In this document: in pieces, positions 17,351 to 25,713 of the stretch | Numbering within the stretch: position 1 is the first letter of the stretch | Layout: the number at the start of each line of letters is the position of its first letter | Source: Candidatus Helarchaeota archaeon | GTDB taxonomy: Archaea; Asgardarchaeota; Lokiarchaeia; Helarchaeales; HEL-GB-A | Length of the DNA: 64,000 bases | Direction: 5' to 3' | NCBI GenBank assembly: GCA_013375455.1 | Contig: JABXJT010000003.1 | Span: forward strand, 62,001-126,000 | Notes under the pieces: generated by a model | Told to the model about the DNA's origin: nothing | Databases searched by the model: none | Seen by the model: only the letters and a program-made list of their open reading frames with translations | Position numbers and translations under genes: made by a program

Positions 17351-17995
17351 TCACGTGGTCTGTTCGTCTTTTTCAATCGGGTAGAATTCCGCGACGAATT
17401 CACTATATGGATCGCCTCTGAGCAGGCATTTCGTTTCCCGAACCTTGGTGGTAAATTCCATACCGGTGTATTCATTGATCATTCGGGTGGTAGCTTGGAA
17501 GACTCCCGCAATGATGGTCCCCCAGCCATGATCCCGCAGGGCATCCGTTGTCACTGGAAAGGGTAACGACATGTCAGTTTCAATTCCGGAGCATAAGAAA
17601 CACTTGTCAATCCGCCAGACGACCCGATGCGGCTCCCCTTCCGTTTCAGGCGGGATGTATTTCATATATTTGATGTGATCGCCTACGAAGGAATAGTATC
17701 CCGCCTTGATCCAAATGCCATGATCTCCAACATACTTCGAGAAGATGACAGAGCCTCGCTCAACCCATTCATTTAAGAAATCCGGCCCTGCTTCGAGAGC
17801 GAGATTAAAGATAGCTTCCAAGGCAGATGGTAAATCGCCGTGGAGCTCGACAAGTAGGCGAATAGCTTCCCGATAAGACAGATTCATGAGTAATTTGGGA
17901 ATTTTTTTAGATCGCCAATACATCAACCGTTTACCCAGCGAAGCAAATATTTTTTCTCGGAGGCCGACCTTCGCTTTTATATTTTTTTTACTCAT
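17351..17995 (-). CDS. V4R-domain protein, distal gene of a two-gene unit
   Basis: About 214 residues. The C-terminal half fits the V4R (4-vinyl reductase/hydrocarbon-binding) fold: CFLCSG, then TTDALRDHGWG, AGVFQATTRMINEYTG and a closing KCLLRGDPYSEFVAEFYP. The V4R fold is related to Bet3 of eukaryotic TRAPP and binds small hydrophobic or aromatic ligands. The N-terminal part is helical (LVELHGDLPSALEAIFNLALEAG). I use ATG 17995, five bases after the stop of the upstream gene; an upstream TTG at 18010 would overlap it. The tight spacing implies cotranslation with 18000-18488. Confidence 0.6.
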   Translation of the reverse strand: MSKKNIKAKVGLREKIFASLGKRLMYWRSKKIPKLLMNLSYREAIRLLVELHGDLPSALEAIFNLALEAGPDFLNEWVERGSVIFSKYVGDHGIWIKAGYYSFVGDHIKYMKYIPPETEGEPHRVVWRIDKCFLCSGIETDMSLPFPVTTDALRDHGWGTIIAGVFQATTRMINEYTGMEFTTKVRETKCLLRGDPYSEFVAEFYPIEKDEQTT

Positions 17996-17999
17996 TAAA

Positions 18000-18488
18000 T
18001 CACTTCTCAATTAGTTTATATCGATATTCACAAATCTCGGCTCCACATGATTTACTCTGGACTACACTTCCAATTACTCTTTCATAGCGGAATTTCCGTG
18101 GATTATCTCTGATGATGAGATTGAGATATTCCTCTAATATACCCATGGTTGGATAGCAGTAATGAAGGCCCTCGATCGTAATTTCTGGCACGCAAAGCGG
18201 ACAGTCATTGGATGATATAGAGAATCCATCGTCCAATTTCTTAAGTTTAATTTTTTTCATGCCACCGATCTTATCGCTTAATTCTCGTGCAATTCCAGAG
18301 ATGGAGGATTTCGACGGCTTGTAGTATTCATAATAAGATCTAGCAATTCGTTTTCCAAATTCCTTTAATTTTTCCGCAGCTGTTTCTTGATCGAACTTTT
18401 GTCGAACACGTGAGTAGATTTCAGCGTAGATCATCGCAATGAGCATTGATTGACTTTTTTCTTTAAGCAGCTCTTCCCGGGGAATCAT
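18000..18488 (-). CDS. V4R-like protein, proximal gene of a two-gene unit
   Basis: A 162-residue protein with an N-terminal helical region (MLIAMIYAEIYSRVRQKF) and a V4R-like second half: CPLC at about 111-114, HYCYPTMGILEEYLNLI, and a closing SKSCGAEICEYRYKL that matches the C..G...C.Y.. end of V4R domains. It is smaller than its partner at 17351 but built the same way, so the pair may form a heterodimer, as TRAPP subunits do (inference). The gene lies on the strand opposite to the crotonase gene, with about 85 bases between the starts. Confidence 0.55.
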   Translation of the reverse strand: MIPREELLKEKSQSMLIAMIYAEIYSRVRQKFDQETAAEKLKEFGKRIARSYYEYYKPSKSSISGIARELSDKIGGMKKIKLKKLDDGFSISSNDCPLCVPEITIEGLHYCYPTMGILEEYLNLIIRDNPRKFRYERVIGSVVQSKSCGAEICEYRYKLIEK

Positions 18489-18572
18489 AAAAAAGCCTCA
18501 AAAACAATTAAGGGGGTAGAAAGGCGTTTTTAAATATTCAATTTTTACTCTTTATATAACTAAGGGACATGA

Positions 18573-19367
18573 ATGGAGAAAAAGAACATGGTGTCACAAG
18601 CAACTGAGAAGGTTTTATTTGAGCGAGATGGAAAAGTAGGCATTGTAAGACTAAACAGGCCGAGAATAATGAATTGTTTGGATCCGGACACGTTAGGGCA
18701 GTTAAGAGGGCACTTTGAATTTGCCCGATCTGAGAAGAGGATTCGGGTGCTATTAGTTTGCGGAAATGGACGGGCGTTCAGTGCTGGTGCAGATCTAAAA
18801 TATGCCAAAGATAAAGATGCGGAAGCGTTACGCGCATTCAACCAAGTAGGGTTAGTTGACGCGTTTCATTATATCCAAAAGTTTCCAAAACCAACGATTG
18901 CAGTAGTAGATGGATATGCATTGGGAGGTGGATTGGAGTTAGCTCTATCCTGTGATTTTCGATTCGCATCGAAGGAGCATGCAATTTTTGGGTTTCCTGA
19001 AATAGATCTCGGAATTCTTCCAACGTGGGGAGGGATGTACCTACCACTGGAGATTATTGGAACTGCACGTACCTTAGAGATTGTATTAACAGGAGCGCGA
19101 ATTGATGCAGATACTGCTTATAAAATGGGATTAGTTCACAAAGTTTTTCCCCATGAGGATTTATTCAAAGAGGCGCTCTCCTTTGCCAAGATCCTAGCTC
19201 GCAAGGGATCATTTCTTTTACAATTAGGAAAACATATAATAAAGAATAGCATTATGGCAGATGATGAGGAACGGTTGCGATTGTCAACGTTAGCATCGGA
19301 TTTAATAAGGGCGGGAGAGCAGGGGGAAGCGCGTCTTAATGCTTTACTCGATGAGGAAAAATCTTAA
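18573..19367 (+). CDS. Enoyl-CoA hydratase/isomerase (crotonase) family protein
   Basis: A 264-residue crotonase-fold enzyme. The oxyanion-hole loops are AFSAGADLKYAKD and DGYALGGGLELALSCDFRFA, and the catalytic region reads FGFPEIDLGILPTWGGMYLP. The second acid (E in FPEIDLG) is present, so hydratase or isomerase activity on an acyl-CoA is likely. Family members act in fatty acid beta-oxidation, butyrate metabolism and aromatic-ring degradation; the substrate cannot be told. It starts at ATG 18573; an in-frame ATG at 18588 is a weaker alternative. It is followed directly by the CapA-like gene. Confidence 0.85.
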   Translation: MEKKNMVSQATEKVLFERDGKVGIVRLNRPRIMNCLDPDTLGQLRGHFEFARSEKRIRVLLVCGNGRAFSAGADLKYAKDKDAEALRAFNQVGLVDAFHYIQKFPKPTIAVVDGYALGGGLELALSCDFRFASKEHAIFGFPEIDLGILPTWGGMYLPLEIIGTARTLEIVLTGARIDADTAYKMGLVHKVFPHEDLFKEALSFAKILARKGSFLLQLGKHIIKNSIMADDEERLRLSTLASDLIRAGEQGEARLNALLDEEKS

Positions 19368-19373
19368 GATTTG

Positions 19374-20396
19374 ATGAGACAAATGGAAAAGAGCGAAGAA
19401 CCACCAGAATGGGCACGGGATGTTCCACGGAAAAAGATCGGGATCCCATATACTTTCGGAGAGCTGATGAGCTGGTTGAAGAACAATGCAATTGGACCCT
19501 CAAAGAAATTTAAAAATTTGACCGATTTTATCCCTCAAAAAAGCACGCAGAATGCCATCACCCCCAAAATCAAGCTAGGTTTCTTGGGAGACATCATGCA
19601 GATGTTTAAAAAGGAGTTAAGCATCGATCCTAATCTAAAAGGGTTCTTCAAGGATTGTGATTTTTTAATTGGAAATTTTGAGGGAACGCTTGTAGCTGAA
19701 GATTACGCAGGAAAAAAGGTCTGGATGAGGCAAACCCATTCAGAAAAAATCCTTTCAGCCTTAGAGACCCTTTTCCCACCGAGTAAGTTCGTGTTGGCAA
19801 ATGCGAATAATCATGCAGGAGATTACGGATGGAGCACGTTTAATAAATCGTATGAGAGATTAAAAGATCGGAGCTTCTTGCCAATTGGGCGAAGAGATGA
19901 ACCTTCAATAAAATTGAATGATGAGGTAAATGTGACAACCTGCACGAAGTGGACAAATCAGCCAAAAACGCCTTATATTATTTATCTTGATGAAATTGTA
20001 ATAAATCCAGATGCTAAATTCAACATCCTGTTTCCTCATTGGGGATACGAAATGCAACTTTACCCAAATTCAGCCCAAATCGAATTAGGAGAACAATTAT
20101 TAGAAAAGTGGGACTTGATCGTGGGGCACCATAGTCACTGTCCCCAACCGATCACATCTTACGAGATGAATGAGGGGAATAAAGTCTTGGCTTATTCGCT
20201 AGGAGATTTCTGCACGGGGCTAAAAATGAAGAAATATCATCATGGGATGGTTGTGAAAGCCGAAATTGGACCTGGGAAAGATGGGGCGTGGAAAACAGGA
20301 GCGGTTGAATGGAAATTCACGCGAGTCCATATTGTGGAAAAAGATCAGTATGAAGTAAGATTAGAGGATGCCTGTAAATACTTTAAAGATAAATAA
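19374..20396 (+). CDS. CapA/PgsA-like metallophosphatase family protein
   Basis: A 340-residue protein with the metal-binding motifs of the CapA (poly-gamma-glutamate synthesis) branch of calcineurin-like phosphatases: GDIMQ, IGNFEGTL, ANANNHAGDYG, LFPHWGYE and VGHHSHCPQP. Residues D, E, N, H, H and H at these places are the expected dinuclear metal ligands. Known members help export or anchor poly-gamma-glutamate, and many relatives have unknown substrates. No signal peptide is seen, which is unusual for CapA, so it may act inside the cell. ATG 19374 is used instead of the TTG just ahead. It ends at a 350-base gap. Confidence 0.75.
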   Translation: MRQMEKSEEPPEWARDVPRKKIGIPYTFGELMSWLKNNAIGPSKKFKNLTDFIPQKSTQNAITPKIKLGFLGDIMQMFKKELSIDPNLKGFFKDCDFLIGNFEGTLVAEDYAGKKVWMRQTHSEKILSALETLFPPSKFVLANANNHAGDYGWSTFNKSYERLKDRSFLPIGRRDEPSIKLNDEVNVTTCTKWTNQPKTPYIIYLDEIVINPDAKFNILFPHWGYEMQLYPNSAQIELGEQLLEKWDLIVGHHSHCPQPITSYEMNEGNKVLAYSLGDFCTGLKMKKYHHGMVVKAEIGPGKDGAWKTGAVEWKFTRVHIVEKDQYEVRLEDACKYFKDK

Positions 20397-20433
20397 TAAT
20401 ACTCGGAATTTTTATTAGAAATAAGAAAAGGCG

Positions 20434-20514
20434 GGTACCATCTCAATGAAGGAAGGTTGGGGTGGAGGGGTTTGTGTAGATATAATTTAAGAAAAATAAA
20501 TGCGAGATGGTACC
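20434..20514. repeat. Perfect 11-bp inverted repeat with 59-base spacer
   Basis: GGTACCATCTC (20434-20444) and GAGATGGTACC (20504-20514) are exact reverse complements, with a spacer containing a G-rich run (GGTTGGGGTGGAGGGG). The copies could be the arms of a structured RNA or the ends of a small decayed element. It lies in the 20397-20748 gap, which contains no other gene-like sequence. Confidence 0.6.
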
Positions 20515-20748
20515 TTTCACCTATTCTTACTGGTCAATACATATTATCTTTTATTTGAAATATATATTTAAAGTCATATTTTCGCAAATGGTTTGCGCAT
20601 TTTCTGAATTTTGAGCGATTGCGCATTTTTTTGATAGCTCTATAGGGAGTAATAATTACATATAAAATTTTAATAATGAAAAATAGCACATTCATATATA
20701 CTAAAATTTGAAATAGTTTTGATTTTACTCATTTCAGATGTGATTTAA

Positions 20749-21147
20749 ATGATGCAATGGGAATCTCTGGGCGATCCATTAACGTGGTTATGGATCGTAA
20801 TTTGGTGGCTTATAGCGTGGCTGTTTTTCTTCTTAACTACATGGATAGTCGACGGGAAGTTAGTTGCCAAGCGGAAGCTTGGCGCATTGGCGCTCGTGGC
20901 ATTTCTTGCGGTCTTGATAATACCCCTTTTACAAGGAATTGCAGGATTGACTTCGTTATTTAATGGGTTGCCTCCTTATATTGCGTTCTTGATCGTAATA
21001 CTGCTATTGGTGGGTCTAGTTAACGACTCGTGGAAATCTGCAGTGATCGTAGGTTTTATCGGTATTTTCTTTCTGTTAATAATATACAACATACTCGTTA
21101 TGGTGGGAGTCACTGGCGCTCAAGCATGGCCACTGTTTGTTGCATAA
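20749..21147 (+). CDS. Small four-helix membrane protein
   Basis: A 132-residue protein that is hydrophobic almost from end to end, with about four membrane helices (roughly residues 12-34, 44-62, 77-92 and 96-120). It contains WLWIVIWWLIAWLFFFL at the start and no cysteines or charged clusters. I do not recognise a family. It is convergent with the PPC-domain gene, and the T-rich 40-base spacer between them could terminate both transcripts. Confidence 0.5.
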   Translation: MMQWESLGDPLTWLWIVIWWLIAWLFFFLTTWIVDGKLVAKRKLGALALVAFLAVLIIPLLQGIAGLTSLFNGLPPYIAFLIVILLLVGLVNDSWKSAVIVGFIGIFFLLIIYNILVMVGVTGAQAWPLFVA

Positions 21148-21189
21148 TTTTCCCCTTTTTTTTATCCTATTCAATAAAATAAGTTGTTT

Positions 21190-21621
21190 TTAATCTAAAT
21201 TAATCAATGATAATTGTGTTTGCTCGTCAACTTTGCGAATTAATGGAGTTTTCGCTTCAACTAGAAATACTTCCCCCGTTACAGAAATGCGATTTCCAGG
21301 CATTAGGTGTCCGCCAAAAGCGCGTCCTTCACTATCAGCGACCACCAAATGTGCGTGGATCATTGGGATTCCATCTTTTAGAGTGATATTCCCGATGCAT
21401 GATACGATTTCAAAATCGCCAACCAGGGTTATTGTCCTATATTTTTTTTGATCTATTATGTAATAGCCAATATTTGCTGTATTCATCGCTCCAATCGCCG
21501 TAAAAAAGCCAGTCTGTACCGAGTTATCTTTCACTGCCTTCATTAAGGATTCCAGAATGTCATCCTGCGGTTCTAATTTGATGAAAAGCATTCGTGATAT
21601 CCCAATTTCTCGAATTTTCAT
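21190..21621 (-). CDS. PPC (DUF296) domain protein
   Basis: A 143-residue PPC/DUF296 protein: it begins with a short strand (RMLFIKLEPQDDI), then GFFTAIGAMNTANIGYYI and a LVVADSEGRAFGGHLMPG segment. The family occurs alone in bacteria and archaea and in plants after AT-hook motifs. Here there is no AT-hook. Its HLH-like GGHL...G may bind a metal. I use ATG 21621, seven bases after GGTGAT; a TTG at 21636 would add five residues. It lies eight bases beyond the stop of the paralogue-2 gene and is very probably cotranscribed with it. Role unknown. Confidence 0.75.
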   Translation of the reverse strand: MKIREIGISRMLFIKLEPQDDILESLMKAVKDNSVQTGFFTAIGAMNTANIGYYIIDQKKYRTITLVGDFEIVSCIGNITLKDGIPMIHAHLVVADSEGRAFGGHLMPGNRISVTGEVFLVEAKTPLIRKVDEQTQLSLINLD

Positions 21622-21644
21622 TTTTGTAATCACCAATATTCTTA

Positions 21645-23222
21645 TTAGCCATATTTTTCAAGGAGATGTCTTGCAATCTTAATAATTGCTAGGGTATTAT
21701 AATCAACATCCATAAAAAGCCCATTAGATAATTGTATGGGTGCCTTAAAATATTCTCCATTTCTATGTTTAGGTGTTATATTTAATAAAAGTCTCACACG
21801 TCCAATTGAAATAGGACAATCACTTTTCTTCAACTTATTCTGCCTGATGAGCCACTCTCCTGTGTTTGTTAAAATCTCGGAAGAATTACTGATTGGAATA
21901 ATATCACTTCCAATACTCATCGTGCTTGGATGAATCCCTTTCCAAGTTAGAATAAGCCGTTCAAATTCAGCGTGAGTTTTTTGAATCTGAACTTTTTCAT
22001 CCTCTTCCATCAAGATTTTGCGGAAAAGTCTTAATTCGTAGTCAAAATCTTCGGTTTCTTGAGGCTCATTCACTATAATGTTCGAGTTAAAATCAATGAC
22101 GAGAAAATCTGCATACCATTCGCTCATCTTTATGTATTCTTCTCTGGGCAGGGATTGAATTTCTTGCCCATAACCAATTTGAGGAAAGAAATTTTTCATA
22201 AATTCTATAATCTGTTCGGCATAGTTATCTGATTCAAGAAAGAGTACATGAGTATTGTAGTATAATGCATGATATAATTTTAAGAAAATATCCTGACCAA
22301 AAAATTTGATAAGTTTTTCAATGGATAACTCTGAGAAATCTATTTCACGTTGGATTCCTCTAATTTTGGGAATTGATTTTACTTCTATCTTTTCTTTTTT
22401 ATCGATTATAATATGAAATGTATGTTCACATAAGGATGCAGGTATTTGCAATCGAATATAATCACAAGGACTTGTTTTAAGGAGTTGAGTAGGAACAAAA
22501 TAATGATATTTATTCTTACAGTTGGGACAGTTTATTTGATAGAATTCGTAGTCTGGAATCTTGATCCAGTTTGCTTTATAAAGTTGAAATAATTCACTGA
22601 TGAAATCCTCTTCTTTTAGTTTTAATCTATTAAAGAGATCTAAGATTGAATTTTCTCCATTACAATAATTTAAAATAGCACTCGCGATTAAACTAAATTT
22701 TGAAACCTTTTTGAATTCTTTCGCTATTTTTGGATAAATCTCTTTATAATATGTGTCGCGACTCGAAAAAATGCCCTTTTCTCCAGCTTTGACGGGGATC
22801 GAGGGGATGGTTTCCACTTCAGGTTTGACTTCTTCGACCATCATTTCACCCGGAGATGCTTCAGGGGCCACTTCCCTGACGAACTGATCGAAGCTATTCA
22901 TATATTTTGGGAGCATGCTCTTAAAGGTCAGGAGCTGTCCAACGCGCCCCTTAATGCTATAGAGTATTAGCATAGTTTTCGGCAACCGAAAGAACATTAT
23001 ATTCCTTCCAGAGATTGGCAAGCTGTGATCTCCAACCTTTAGGTATTTAAAATGGTTTTTCACAAATGTTGCAACAAAGTTTGAAAACTTATCCAGTTCT
23101 GTATCATTGTATAACAGTTGTCCTTGGCTATTTGCTACGCCAATATACACTTTTACTGCCAAAAGTCCGCCTAGTTTTGTAGATATTTCCTTTGCAATAG
23201 CTTCTAAGTCTGTTAACTCCAC
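21645..23222 (-). CDS. Roadblock/longin-like N-terminal domain protein, paralogue 2
   Basis: A 525-residue protein. Its first 425 residues align with the product of 8316-9806: same roadblock/longin-like N-terminus (GGLLAVKVYIGVANSQGQLLY), same MLPKYMNSFDQFV segment, and CPNC with the later cysteines. Its C-terminal 110 residues (from LTWKGIHPSTM) are different from the first paralogue and have a GRVRLLL/FMDVDYNTLAIIK pattern. The start is GTG preceded by an AAGGGGCAATTTCGTGG context that repeats the one at 8303. It lies upstream of, and probably in one transcript with, the PPC-domain gene. Confidence 0.6.
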   Translation of the reverse strand: MELTDLEAIAKEISTKLGGLLAVKVYIGVANSQGQLLYNDTELDKFSNFVATFVKNHFKYLKVGDHSLPISGRNIMFFRLPKTMLILYSIKGRVGQLLTFKSMLPKYMNSFDQFVREVAPEASPGEMMVEEVKPEVETIPSIPVKAGEKGIFSSRDTYYKEIYPKIAKEFKKVSKFSLIASAILNYCNGENSILDLFNRLKLKEEDFISELFQLYKANWIKIPDYEFYQINCPNCKNKYHYFVPTQLLKTSPCDYIRLQIPASLCEHTFHIIIDKKEKIEVKSIPKIRGIQREIDFSELSIEKLIKFFGQDIFLKLYHALYYNTHVLFLESDNYAEQIIEFMKNFFPQIGYGQEIQSLPREEYIKMSEWYADFLVIDFNSNIIVNEPQETEDFDYELRLFRKILMEEDEKVQIQKTHAEFERLILTWKGIHPSTMSIGSDIIPISNSSEILTNTGEWLIRQNKLKKSDCPISIGRVRLLLNITPKHRNGEYFKAPIQLSNGLFMDVDYNTLAIIKIARHLLEKYG

Positions 23223-23392
23223 GAAATTGCCCCTTTTGAGCTATAAACTCATATAATTTCAAGTGAAATTAATAATTCAGAGATTATCCAATCCCACGTA
23301 AATACCTGACTTTAGTTTATTAATAAATTTGTGAATTTAATCAATAATCTTTAATAAAGAGAGTTAATTAATTTTTAGAATAATTGGTGAGG

Positions 23393-24571
23393 ATGATGCG
23401 GTCAATTGCAAGTCGAGTAAAAAATATTCCCCCTAGTGGAATTCGTCGATTGTTTGATTTAGCCCAAGGAGTCGAAGGGATCATCAGTCTTGGGATCGGA
23501 GATCCCGTCCCTTCTTTTGATACGCCTGACTTTATAAAAGAAGCAGCGAAAAAGGCTTTGGATGAAGGATATTCCGCCTATTCTCCGAATTTAGGCTTCG
23601 CGGAATTGCGCGAACAAATAGCTAATAAATACAAGAATGAGTATGGGGTAGATTATTCATTGGATGAAATTTGTGTCACGTGTGGAGCGGGGGAAGCATT
23701 GTATATAGCCTGTCAAGCAATCCTCGACCCCGGTGATGAAGTCCTGATCCCCAACCCCGCGTTCTTAACCTATCCCCCGCAGGTATCCTTTGCAGGGGGG
23801 CGTCCCGTTCGTGTTCCAATTCATGAAGAGGATGAATTTTGTGTAAAAGCTGAGGCACTTCAGGAAAAAATCACCCCAAAGACCAAGATGCTCATCCTCA
23901 ACTTCCCAAGCAATCCAACGGGCGCCATGATGGCTCCCTCGGACCTCAAGGCAATTGCAGAAATTGCCCAGGATTATGATTTATTCATTCTCTCGGATGA
24001 ATGCTACGAAAAACTAGCGTACGATGACAACAAGCACAGCTGCCTGGCGACGCTCGGAATTCAGGAGAGAACTTTAGTCGTGAATTCCTTCTCAAAGACC
24101 TTTTCGATGACAGGTTGGCGGGTAGGCTACGCGTTGGCAAATAAGGAAATAATCAATGCGATGATGATACTCCATCAAATGAATGCGGTCGCCGCAAATT
24201 CTGCTGCACAAATGGGATGCGTGGAAGGCATGAGAAATGAAGTTGAGTATGAAAAATTCTCGACACGCCTGCTTGCTGAATTTGATAAAAGGCGGAAAAC
24301 ACTGGTAAAGGGGTTAAATTCAATAGAAGGGATTCGATGTTTGATGCCAAAAGGGACATTTTACGCATTTCCTAACATAGAGGGAACTGGAATGACGTCA
24401 TCTGATTTCTCAGAATTTGCAATCACAGAAGCCAAGGTGGTCCTGGTTCCAGGAAACGTATTTGGCGAGCGAGGGGAAGGGCATGTACGTGCATCGTTCG
24501 TCGCATCCTTAGAGAATATAAGTGAAGCACTCGAACGGATAGAAGAAGCTTTGGCAAAGGAACCAATATAA
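23393..24571 (+). CDS. Class I/II PLP-dependent aminotransferase
   Basis: About 392 residues of an AspC/fold-type I aminotransferase. The Schiff-base lysine is in NSFSKTFSMTGWRVGYA, and the family blocks GIGDP, NPSNPTG and SDECYEKL are present. The C-terminal GHVRASF contains the carboxylate-binding arginine. Such enzymes swap an amino group between an amino acid and a 2-oxo acid; the likeliest donors are aspartate, aromatic or alanine types. The start is uncertain among TTG 23384, ATG 23393 and ATG 23396, which all sit in a TTGGTGAGGATGATG context. The gene is alone. Confidence 0.9.
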   Translation: MMRSIASRVKNIPPSGIRRLFDLAQGVEGIISLGIGDPVPSFDTPDFIKEAAKKALDEGYSAYSPNLGFAELREQIANKYKNEYGVDYSLDEICVTCGAGEALYIACQAILDPGDEVLIPNPAFLTYPPQVSFAGGRPVRVPIHEEDEFCVKAEALQEKITPKTKMLILNFPSNPTGAMMAPSDLKAIAEIAQDYDLFILSDECYEKLAYDDNKHSCLATLGIQERTLVVNSFSKTFSMTGWRVGYALANKEIINAMMILHQMNAVAANSAAQMGCVEGMRNEVEYEKFSTRLLAEFDKRRKTLVKGLNSIEGIRCLMPKGTFYAFPNIEGTGMTSSDFSEFAITEAKVVLVPGNVFGERGEGHVRASFVASLENISEALERIEEALAKEPI

Positions 24572-24646
24572 TTAGGACGAACCACACCAATCTTATCTAA
24601 TAATTAATTCTTGGGGAAAGTTCTTTTAAATAGCCAATTGATTGGT

Positions 24647-25012
24647 TTATCTTTGCTTTCTGCGCGCAAATAATGCCTTTAATTCGCCTTGCAAGGCTGC
24701 ACGCGCAGACACCGGGCTCATAGGTTTTGGGGCCGGTTTTGGAGGTGGTGGAGCGGCAGAAGCTGCTGGAGCTGGAGCGCCAGGGTACCCTGGGGCTGGG
24801 GCAGCCACGACGGGCCGTGTTTCTAGTTTAACAATGCGGGCTTGCATATTTTGAAGCAATCCTTCAAGATAGGTGACTTGTTTAGTCAATTGATCAAGAG
24901 TATTGACTGCAAATTGCGTGATTTTATCCAATACATCAGAAAAAACCTTAACTTTTTCTTCGATCGTGTCACCAGCAATCGCTTCCATTATTGAGGCAAA
25001 TTCGTGGCTCAT
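24647..25012 (-). CDS. Small coiled-coil/polyproline protein with basic amphipathic tail, copy A
   Basis: A 121-residue protein in three parts. Residues 1-67 are helical with heptad spacing (VFSDVLDKITQFAVNTLDQL, then VTYLEGLLQNMQARIVKLE), a likely coiled coil. Residues 68-100 are a linker of Ala, Pro and Gly ending PPPPKPAPKP. The last 20 are MSPVSARAALQGELKALFAR followed by RKQR. It closely resembles copy B at 25183. Coiled coil, polyproline, then basic amphipathic helix is the layout of eukaryotic actin-nucleation factors (WASP/WAVE/WASH-type), and profilin binds polyproline. That comparison is inference; no WH2 consensus is met exactly. Confidence 0.6.
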   Translation of the reverse strand: MSHEFASIMEAIAGDTIEEKVKVFSDVLDKITQFAVNTLDQLTKQVTYLEGLLQNMQARIVKLETRPVVAAPAPGYPGAPAPAASAAPPPPKPAPKPMSPVSARAALQGELKALFARRKQR

Positions 25013-25182
25013 TTCATTTTACACCAAATTAGAATTGAATTAGATCTACTCGTAATTTAATAAGGCTGTTTGAACATTTAAGTTTTTCATAATTCCAGTG
25101 TTTATAGATAATAAATTTGGAGGGATTTCTTGCATTTATGTAGTCGGGAGATATGTGGTTCTGCTTAACAAGGAAAAGAGAA

Positions 25183-25554
25183 TCAAATTTGCTTTCTGCG
25201 TGCAAATAATTGCTTTAATTCGCTTTGAATAGCAGATCGAGCACTCATTGGTGACATTGGTTTTGGAGCTGGTTTTGGAGGGGGTGGAGCTGCGGGGGCA
25301 GCGGCGCCAGGCGCGCCAAAGGCTGCACCGGGAGCTGCGGGGGCAGCCACGACGGGTCGTGATTCAAGCTGAACAACTCGCCCCGTGGCGGCATTGACAC
25401 TATTTTCTAATTGCATCATTCGGGTTAACAATTGGTCAGCGGAGTTCATAATTATTTGAGATACTTTGTCTAAAATCTCCATGAGTTCTTTTATTTTTAG
25501 TTCTGCTGAATCGGCCGAGATGGATGCCATAAAAGAAGCGAAATCTCTACTCAT
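25183..25554 (-). CDS. Small coiled-coil/polyproline protein with basic amphipathic tail, copy B
   Basis: A 123-residue paralogue of 24647-25012. The N-terminal coiled-coil region (about residues 18-65, with ELMEILDKVSQIIMNSADQL) is followed by a linker with APPPPKPAPKPMSP and a tail MSARSAIQSELKQLFARRKQ. The tail is the best conserved part between the two proteins, although the linker and coiled coil have diverged, which suggests that the tail does the work. The two genes are in the same direction, 170 bases apart, so they are a tandem duplication. The function is not known, and the polyproline-ligand idea is only a hypothesis. Confidence 0.6.
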   Translation of the reverse strand: MSRDFASFMASISADSAELKIKELMEILDKVSQIIMNSADQLLTRMMQLENSVNAATGRVVQLESRPVVAAPAAPGAAFGAPGAAAPAAPPPPKPAPKPMSPMSARSAIQSELKQLFARRKQI

Positions 25555-25713
25555 AAATTCAGTGGCTCCTTTCTTTCTTTAACAAATTTTTTCTTCACTA
25601 AATTATTTCTTCCACCATAATTTAATATTTTATGGTGAAATTTGGAAAGTCTCATTTATACTTAGGAGATGATTCCATTTAAAAGCAACTAAAAATTTTG
25701 TAATCATGCGATT

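Noticed and set aside
24642..24854. Plus-strand Gly/Ala-rich frame opposite the coiled-coil gene
   Set aside because: It is the complement of the proline-rich linker (CCN gives GGN) and has no independent support.
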